Assembly (NCBI GenBank): GCA_026193155.1
Contig: JAPHSI010000201.1
Span: 1-10,861 of the forward strand
From: Sulfurimonadaceae bacterium
GTDB lineage: Bacteria; Campylobacterota; Campylobacteria; Campylobacterales; Sulfurimonadaceae
Direction: 5' to 3'
Length of the DNA: 10,861 nucleotides
Below the pieces are notes generated by a model. The model did not search any database. It had not been told where the DNA came from and was given only the letters and a program-made list of their open reading frames with translations. The translations under genes and the position numbers were made by a program. Shown piece by piece: positions 7,059 through 10,861 of the stretch (position 1 is the first letter of the stretch; the number at the start of each line of letters is the position of its first letter).

Positions 7059-10000
7059 TTTAACAGCACCATTTAATGTTGCAGTTTTCTAAGTACTTAA
7101 ATCACTTTGTTTTAAATTAACTATACCGGCTGTTGTCGCAACAAATAAATTTTCTTCATCTACTAATAAATCTACGGCACCAACAGAAGTTATACTATTT
7201 GAAAAAGCCGGTTCATTTGGTTTAGAAATATCATATTTTTTAACCGAATCTGAAGCCGTAAAATAGACGAAACTACCTTTTGCGACTATACTTGTCACAT
7301 CACTGCTAACATTTGTTTGAGAATAAAGAAACGCAGAAGAAGGTTCTGTCACATCAATAACAGCAAAACCATCTACACCAAGTGCTACATAAATAATAGT
7401 TCCGTCTAAATATATATCTTTTGGTGTACCTTTTAAATTTACCCTGGATTTTATTATAGGATTATTTGGATTACTTAAATCTATTACACTTAAACCGTCA
7501 GATTCATCAACTAAATATATATAGTTACCAGAAGAAATCATTTTTGACTCACTACCGTTAACAGATAAATTTGCATATTCAGTATTTTCTACATTTGCAT
7601 TATCTATATACTTATCATCAACTACAGTTGTAAATGTAGCATCTACAGTATAATTACTACCATTTGTACCTGTAACCTTTATAAAGTACTCTCCCGAACT
7701 GTCAATTTTATAATCTCCCCCGACAGTTGTCGGAACTGTAGTCCCGTTCTCATATACAATTACGGCCGTAGCACCTGATAAAGTTAAGGAAATCAGACCT
7801 TGTGTATCAATAGATATTTTAAACATATCAATATCCCCGACTGCATCTATACTTCCGGAAAAACTCTCTGTAGATGCATCAGCTATATTTGTAGTTGTTT
7901 CTGTATAAAAACGTGTCGTATCTTGCTGGTCATTATTTAAAACTACACTTGTAACACTTATATCATATGCCGAAGCATTTGTATCCGTTAGTGCTAAAAA
8001 ATATGTACCTGAAGGTACATCAGCTGTGCTTGAACAATTTGTGTTAGCTACCGGCGTACTTAAATTATCTTCAGAATATAACTGACAATTTATACCTCCA
8101 TTTATAGTCGTAACTATTGAAGCCGTGAAATCAAGGTTAATTTTAAAATAATCGTATTCATTAGCCTCATTTATTTGTGCCGTCAATGCTGCATCACCCA
8201 AAATAATTAGTTCTGCATTTGCAAAATCATCTCCAAAATCACGCTCTATATCTAATGTTTTTAATTCAGAAGCCGTAACCAGTAAATTAGTATCATAGGT
8301 ATTATCTAATACATATAGTTTATTTCCTATACTTTCTAGTGATGTAATGTTTTGAGCATTTTTTATCTCTTTGATAAGATTTAATGTCGATGTATCTAAT
8401 GCTTTAATTCCTGCGTCACTTGTCCCTACATATACAATTCCATCTACAACCGCTACTGATTTAATATTTGAAAATGAGTTTGAAGTACTTGTACCAATTA
8501 TTTCAACACTTGAATCAGTTACGGCATATGTAGTACCGTTATATATTTCAAAATCTAAATATAAAGAATCAAGAAAAGATGTAGTTGTGCCATACTCCAA
8601 CCAATTTGTTTCTGTACGGATATAAAGTTTATTATTTTCATACTTTAACTTATATTCAAAAGATACACTTGTAGCACCAGATACGGTTGTATCACTCAAT
8701 AAAACAACTTTTGAATCATTAATATACTCAAATTTATCAACACCAACTTCTGTAATATCTGTAGTCCCATCAAGAGAATAGGTATTTCTATACAATGCGT
8801 ATATATATGTTCCGTCACTTGCTTGAGAGAGATAATTTTTATTAGTCTCAGATATAAATATATCTGAGCTTAGTCTACCAATACCACTGCTTCTGGCAGA
8901 ATTTATAAATGAACCATCCATATTTATTGAATTTGTATTAGCTGTATAGACACTTCCAACATTTGCAACATCTAACGCTTTTAAATATTCGTCGGTTGAA
9001 GAATATGAAGTAAATGATGTTGAGAAACTACCACTTGAACCTGTTGCTTTTATATAATAAGTCCCTGCTTTTATAGGACTTAAAGAAGCTATATTTGATA
9101 GTGTAGCATATGAAGAGGATGAATTAACGTCTGCACTGACTAAGCTTAATGTAGTTGTTGCAGGAGTAAGCGTTAATTCACCGTCTGATGGAATAACAAT
9201 CTTAAATAAATCTATATCACCCACACCATCTATAGTAACAGCAGTATTTACCCCTAAAGATATAGGAGTAAGCTTATTTAAAGATACATTTAACAGTCTA
9301 TCTTCAACTGTATCTGTTTTAGAAAATGTAGTTTCAAGATTATAATTATCAAAACTATCTGTGTCACTAGAAGATATTTTAACATAGTATGTTCCAGCTG
9401 GAACATTTCCTGTATTTTTAGTATTGTTTATAAATACTGAGTTATTAATAATAGGGGATGAAAAATCAAAATCATCATCTATAGTTATATTTAGATCCGC
9501 CGCATCTACGCCTGTAGTTGTAAAACTCAAATCTCCAAAATACTCTGTATCAACTCTGAAAATATCTATATCCTGATTCCCTGATGAATCTGAATATTTA
9601 TTCATACTGATTGTTGAATTAATATCAACTTTTGATAATTCATATGCAAATACATTAACATTATCAGCTGTAGTATCATCAAAATCAAAATCTATTCTAT
9701 AACGTTTAATAGTTCCATTCTCATTTACATATACATTTCCACCGTGAGCTTCTATCGCAGTAGATGAACCTGAAGTTCCAAATCTTAGTATTTGCCTTGG
9801 CTTGGATGCATCAGAATAAATATCATATACAAAAATATAACCAACATTTGTTGTCACAAACAACATTCCATTATCTATCGCAAAATCATTAACACCATAT
9901 CTACTAAAAACTTTTAAGGTTGCCACATTCGCAGAATCAGTTATATCAAATAAATATGCATCGCTATTAGCATCTTTTGCATAAACATATACATTTACAC

Positions 10001-10760
10001 CATCTTCATATGCTAAGATTTCATCATATGTATTACCTGCTGCTAATGTAGGTAAAGAGATATCAGTTGTATTTTTAATGATATTACTATAGTCTGATAT
10101 ATCATATCTTTGTACAGTAGAGCCCACTAATACATAAACAGTATTACCTACAACACTAACAGAACGCCCTTCATTCCCTGTACCTAGGTCTGCACTAACA
10201 TTTTGTGGAGAAAATGATATACTCTGTATATAGAGATTTTGTCCACTAACATATATTTTTTTACCATCTTTTATTACAAATTTATCTGATAAATTATTAC
10301 CTAAGTATGACCCTGATTTATCTGAGAGATTATAACTATTACCATAATTAGTATATAAAATATTACCCTCTGCATACATATAATTAGGATTATCAAATAT
10401 ACTAAATGTATTATCTTCAATAACATTTGGTGTTGCTTTTAAATCAATCTCTTGTGAATACTCTTCATTCATTGTTGCACTTAGACTATAAGAACCTGTC
10501 GTACCTGACAAAGAAATAAGATAGCTACCTTCTTCAACTAAAGTTGGGAAGGATGTACTTATTACTTTATCATCCAGACTTCTAAGTGATACTGTACCGC
10601 CAAAGCCTCCAGTAGACACATTAAACATCCCTTTTTGCGGTACCTCTAAGACAAAATAATCAACATCTCCAGTATGTACATAACCAGTTATGGAATCACC
10701 CAAAGTAATTGCTTTGGCTTCAGTATAGTTGTCAGCAAACCGGTCATAGTTAAAATCTAG
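4998..10760 (-). repeat. Protein-level tandem array: about four [PPC - beta-propeller] units
   Basis: The D-x-D-x-F signatures lie at 10653-10667, 9558-9572, 9204-9218, 8145-8159, 7821-7835, 6600-6614 and 6279-6293. The last six form three close pairs, 354, 324 and 321 bases apart. The signatures directly preceding each propeller (10667, 9218, 7835, 6293) are spaced 1449, 1383 and 1542 bases apart, or 483, 461 and 514 codons. All spacings are multiples of three, including the one that spans the amber codon. The first propeller shows only one PPC module before it, preceded instead by an Ig-like tail. Nucleotide identity between units is low by eye, so the duplication is old and kept at the protein level. 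Confidence 0.75.
7089..7091 (-). other. In-frame amber (TAG) codon splitting the giant surface-protein gene
   Basis: The codon context on the minus strand is AGT ACT TAG AAA ACT GCA. The frame upstream (residues ...SDLST) and downstream (KTATLNGAVKL...) is the same. The blade anchor GAVDLLVDEENLFV before the stop and GAVKLIKDSEYLLV after it align directly and lie 37 codons apart, close to the 41-42 residue spacing of the two preceding blades. One base change would restore a sense codon. The choice between a true nonsense mutation, a sequencing error and programmed readthrough cannot be made from this window. Confidence 0.9.
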
Positions 10761-10861
10761 TGTACCTATTGTATGATCGGCTGTGTTTCCATAAAGATCC
10801 TGTTGCCCTGCTTTTGGTGATATGGTATATGAAGTTCCAGGAGTAAGTAATAAATCAGAGT
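7089..10861 (-). CDS. N-terminal/central part of giant modular surface protein (PPC modules and beta-propellers), 5' end beyond right edge
   Basis: The frame is open to the right edge: 1256 sense codons are visible before TAG at 7089-7091. The TTG at 10703 is internal, because the in-frame sequence before it is coding. Visible residues 1-40 are the tail of an SbsA-type Ig-like domain (LTPGTSYTISPKAG ... DLYGNTADH). PPC-type modules follow, with signature D-x-D-x-F at residues 65 (DVDYF), 430 (DIDIF), 548 (DIDLF), 901 (EYDYF) and 1009 (DIDMF), each paired with a later G-[TSE]-Y-[YFL] strand. Between them are beta-propeller blocks at about 140-405, 625-870 and 1080-1256. The last has LVIVD-like blades (GLSVIDLSNPNNP, GFAVIDVTEPS). 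The only two Cys, 925 and 942, probably form a disulfide in the EYDYF module. It is a secreted, surface-exposed adhesin-like or scaffold protein. It would end abruptly mid-propeller unless the amber is read through or is an error. Confidence 0.85.
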   Translation of the reverse strand, partial: SDLLLTPGTSYTISPKAGQQDLYGNTADHTIGTLDFNYDRFADNYTEAKAITLGDSITGYVHTGDVDYFVLEVPQKGMFNVSTGGFGGTVSLRSLDDKVISTSFPTLVEEGSYLISLSGTTGSYSLSATMNEEYSQEIDLKATPNVIEDNTFSIFDNPNYMYAEGNILYTNYGNSYNLSDKSGSYLGNNLSDKFVIKDGKKIYVSGQNLYIQSISFSPQNVSADLGTGNEGRSVSVVGNTVYVLVGSTVQRYDISDYSNIIKNTTDISLPTLAAGNTYDEILAYEDGVNVYVYAKDANSDAYLFDITDSANVATLKVFSRYGVNDFAIDNGMLFVTTNVGYIFVYDIYSDASKPRQILRFGTSGSSTAIEAHGGNVYVNENGTIKRYRIDFDFDDTTADNVNVFAYELSKVDINSTISMNKYSDSSGNQDIDIFRVDTEYFGDLSFTTTGVDAADLNITIDDDFDFSSPIINNSVFINNTKNTGNVPAGTYYVKISSSDTDSFDNYNLETTFSKTDTVEDRLLNVSLNKLTPISLGVNTAVTIDGVGDIDLFKIVIPSDGELTLTPATTTLSLVSADVNSSSSYATLSNIASLSPIKAGTYYIKATGSSGSFSTSFTSYSSTDEYLKALDVANVGSVYTANTNSINMDGSFINSARSSGIGRLSSDIFISETNKNYLSQASDGTYIYALYRNTYSLDGTTDITEVGVDKFEYINDSKVVLLSDTTVSGATSVSFEYKLKYENNKLYIRTETNWLEYGTTTSFLDSLYLDFEIYNGTTYAVTDSSVEIIGTSTSNSFSNIKSVAVVDGIVYVGTSDAGIKALDTSTLNLIKEIKNAQNITSLESIGNKLYVLDNTYDTNLLVTASELKTLDIERDFGDDFANAELIILGDAALTAQINEANEYDYFKINLDFTASIVTTINGGINCQLYSEDNLSTPVANTNCSSTADVPSGTYFLALTDTNASAYDISVTSVVLNNDQQDTTRFYTETTTNIADASTESFSGSIDAVGDIDMFKISIDTQGLISLTLSGATAVIVYENGTTVPTTVGGDYKIDSSGEYFIKVTGTNGSNYTVDATFTTVVDDKYIDNANVENTEYANLSVNGSESKMISSGNYIYLVDESDGLSVIDLSNPNNPIIKSRVNLKGTPKDIYLDGTIIYVALGVDGFAVIDVTEPSSAFLYSQTNVSSDVTSIVAKGSFVYFTASDSVKKYDISKPNEPAFSNSITSVGAVDLLVDEENLFVATTAGIVNLKQSDLST

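Noticed and set aside
7089..7091. Pyrrolysine insertion at the amber codon.
   Set aside because: Known pyrrolysine users are mainly methanogens and a few other anaerobes, inserting it in methylamine methyltransferases. Nothing of that kind is here, and selenocysteine would need TGA.
7720..7733. Short perfect hairpin (CCGAC, 4-base loop, GTCGG) as a possible terminator.
   Set aside because: It is only 5 base pairs, has no following T-run on the coding strand, and lies inside a PPC module (coding V-P-T-T-V-G-G).
8371..8625. Plus-strand frame inside the giant gene; similar frames at 1959-2159 and 5263-5550.
   Set aside because: All sit wholly inside better-supported minus-strand genes and have no recognisable protein features.
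10701..10703. TTG as the start of the upstream giant-protein segment.
   Set aside because: In-frame sequence from 10704 to the right edge has no stop and encodes a recognisable Ig-like domain tail and the first strand of the PPC module, so the true start is outside the window.
1..10861. tRNA, rRNA, CRISPR array, transposase or attachment-site sequences.
   Set aside because: None was seen on either strand. The window is filled by coding sequence with no gap longer than 10 bases apart from the 30 bases around the amber codon.

Overview
The window is an AT-rich (roughly 30% G+C by eye) stretch in which every supported gene lies on the minus strand, so transcription runs from the right edge to the left edge. 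The proteins look like a Gram-negative cell-surface set: Sec signal peptides, a lipoprotein with a lipobox, an outer-membrane beta-barrel ending in Phe, and a giant modular surface protein. Base composition, AGGA-type ribosome binding sites and the gene set would fit a Campylobacterota bacterium of the Sulfurimonas/Sulfurovum/Arcobacter kind. That placement is inference, because no taxonomic marker gene is present.

Right and centre (10861 to 4686): one long reading frame, open at the right edge, encodes a very large secreted repeat protein. It begins with the tail of an SbsA-type Ig-like domain. Then comes a regular alternation of PPC-type beta-sandwich modules (seven D-x-D-x-F signatures) and LVIVD/WD-like beta-propeller blocks. 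It ends in a CFI-box C-terminal sorting-type domain (CFIATAAYGS) with a transmembrane helix and basic tail. A single in-frame amber codon at 7089-7091 interrupts it in the middle of the third propeller. The sequence on both sides keeps the same frame and the same blade periodicity, so the two pieces are read here as one gene broken, or read through, at that codon.

Left (4686 to 1): five tightly packed genes follow, with overlaps or gaps of -1, -4, +9, +1 and -10 bases. In order they encode a small acidic exported protein, an outer-membrane beta-barrel of PorV/TraF-like appearance, an exported TPR-plus-CARDB-like protein, an outer-membrane-type lipoprotein, and an exported protein with three Ig-like repeats and a WD40 propeller. 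The last is cut by the left edge. No promoter or terminator is visible and there is no intergenic space over 10 bases, so the window is the interior of one operon.

A reasonable hypothesis is that the small genes form an envelope apparatus that exports, anchors or partners the giant CFI-box protein. No gene here has a recognisable enzymatic function and the system is not one I can name.
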